Below are positions 63,715 to 64,000 of a stretch of DNA of 64,000 nt, in pieces (position 1 is the stretch's first letter; every line of letters begins with the position of its first letter). The notes below the pieces were generated by a model that was not told the DNA's origin, ran no database searches, and saw only the letters and a list, made by a program, of their open reading frames with translations. Source of the DNA: Sediminimonas sp. (lineage in GTDB: Bacteria; Pseudomonadota; Alphaproteobacteria; Rhodobacterales; Rhodobacteraceae); the NCBI RefSeq assembly GCF_024637375.1, contig NZ_JAGXFK010000018.1, positions 1 to 64,000 of the forward strand, written 5' to 3'. Position numbers and translations under genes: made by a program.

Positions 63715-63953
63715 CGGGGTCTCCCTCATATTGCCTCCAGCCTAGGCGCGCGACGCGGATCAGGCAACGGAAACAAGGGGTTCCGTCGCGTCGCATCGAA
63801 AGCGGCCCGCATCGCGGAACGGTTGGCGGCAGTCCGGCCGGCGCATTGGGATGACGCTGCGGAAATCCGGCCCGAAGCGTGAAATTGACTTGGGAAATCA
63901 GGGGCCGGCGGCTAGGTTCTCAGCCAGCAGACACATGACCATGGGAGGGGATC

Positions 63954-64000
63954 ATGCAAGGCATGATGATGCATCAACCGCTGCGGATCAGCGACATTCT
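63954..64000 (+). CDS. Start of an AMP-dependent acyl-CoA synthetase, cut by the window edge
   Basis: Only ~15 residues are visible: MQGMMMHQPLRISDI. The M-x-M-x-x-P-L-x-I-S-D/S-I start is like that of fatty-acyl-CoA synthases. GGGAGGGG lies just before the ATG, which strengthens this start. The 239-base gap upstream (63715-63953) holds no gene I can see. The family call rests only on this short stretch. Confidence 0.5.
   Translation, partial: MQGMMMHQPLRISDI

Overview
This 64 kb window is GC-rich bacterial chromosome from an alphaproteobacterium, most likely family Rhodobacteraceae (roseobacter/Rhodobacter group). The evidence is the set of lineage-typical neighbourhoods: chvI-chvG-hprK-rapZ-PTS IIA-HPr divergent from pckA, a long methylsuccinyl-CoA dehydrogenase of the ethylmalonyl-CoA pathway, DUF6473 and DUF2794 proteins, a HIG1-like twin-helix protein, and class II Calvin-type aldolase beside fructose bisphosphatase. 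Coding density is high, with many ATGA, GTGA and TGATG overlaps. I see no rRNA, tRNA, CRISPR array or prophage. The only mobile element is one IS630-type insertion sequence.

Layout. 1-5.2 kb: start of tuf, a lipoprotein, parC, an SDR, a twin-helix membrane protein and a PduO-type cobalamin adenosyltransferase. 5.4-10.2 kb: etfBA, a DUF6473 protein, 3-hydroxyacyl-CoA dehydrogenase and an acyltransferase. 10.2-16.7 kb: regulatory PTS proteins (HPr, EIIA), RapZ, HPr kinase, the ChvGI two-component system and divergent pckA, a carbon-status and envelope-stress module. 16.7-23.6 kb: an unknown protein with a LysR-like regulator, a PraR-like XRE regulator, a TauE/SafE exporter, methylsuccinyl-CoA dehydrogenase, a BKACE enzyme and a SLAC1-type channel preceded by a perfect FNR-type box. 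23.6-28.2 kb: one operon, FAH-family hydrolase / maiA-like isomerase / TRAP transporter P, Q, M. 28.4-32 kb: YghU-like oxidoreductase, cysteine synthase, glutathione-dependent formaldehyde dehydrogenase. 32-38.7 kb: phenylacetate genes, paaI-thiolase-paaK-tetR opposite paaZ-paaX. 38.7-43.7 kb: DUF2794, NlpC/P60, leucyl aminopeptidase, carbonic anhydrase and asd. 43.8-54.3 kb: a long minus-strand catabolic operon (M20 deacylase, dipeptide-type ABC importer, aldehyde dehydrogenase, SDR, MFS) facing a PAS-LuxR regulator. 54.3-56.3 kb: a two-repeat secreted protein gene cut by the IS. 56.4-59.2 kb: fbp-fba-rpe, with rpe frameshifted at a run of seven Cs. 59.4-64 kb: SDR / acyl-CoA synthetase / IclR, a quinone-oxidoreductase-like enzyme and the start of another acyl-CoA synthetase.

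Functionally the window is a heterotroph's central and peripheral carbon chromosome: acyl-CoA oxidation feeding ETF, C2 assimilation, gluconeogenesis (pckA, fbp, fba), aromatic (phenylacetate) breakdown, uptake of organic acids and peptides, and sensory control of carbon flow. The most useful observations are non-coding: a near-identical TetR-type operator in front of both the paa genes and the FAH-TRAP operon; a shared CGTTGGTTG(G)CGCTAACG element before pckA and etfBA; palindromes beside the PAS-LuxR and IclR operons; and the IS-interrupted tandem-repeat gene, whose reading frame can be restored exactly. I did not find a clearly novel defence, secretion or biosynthetic system.
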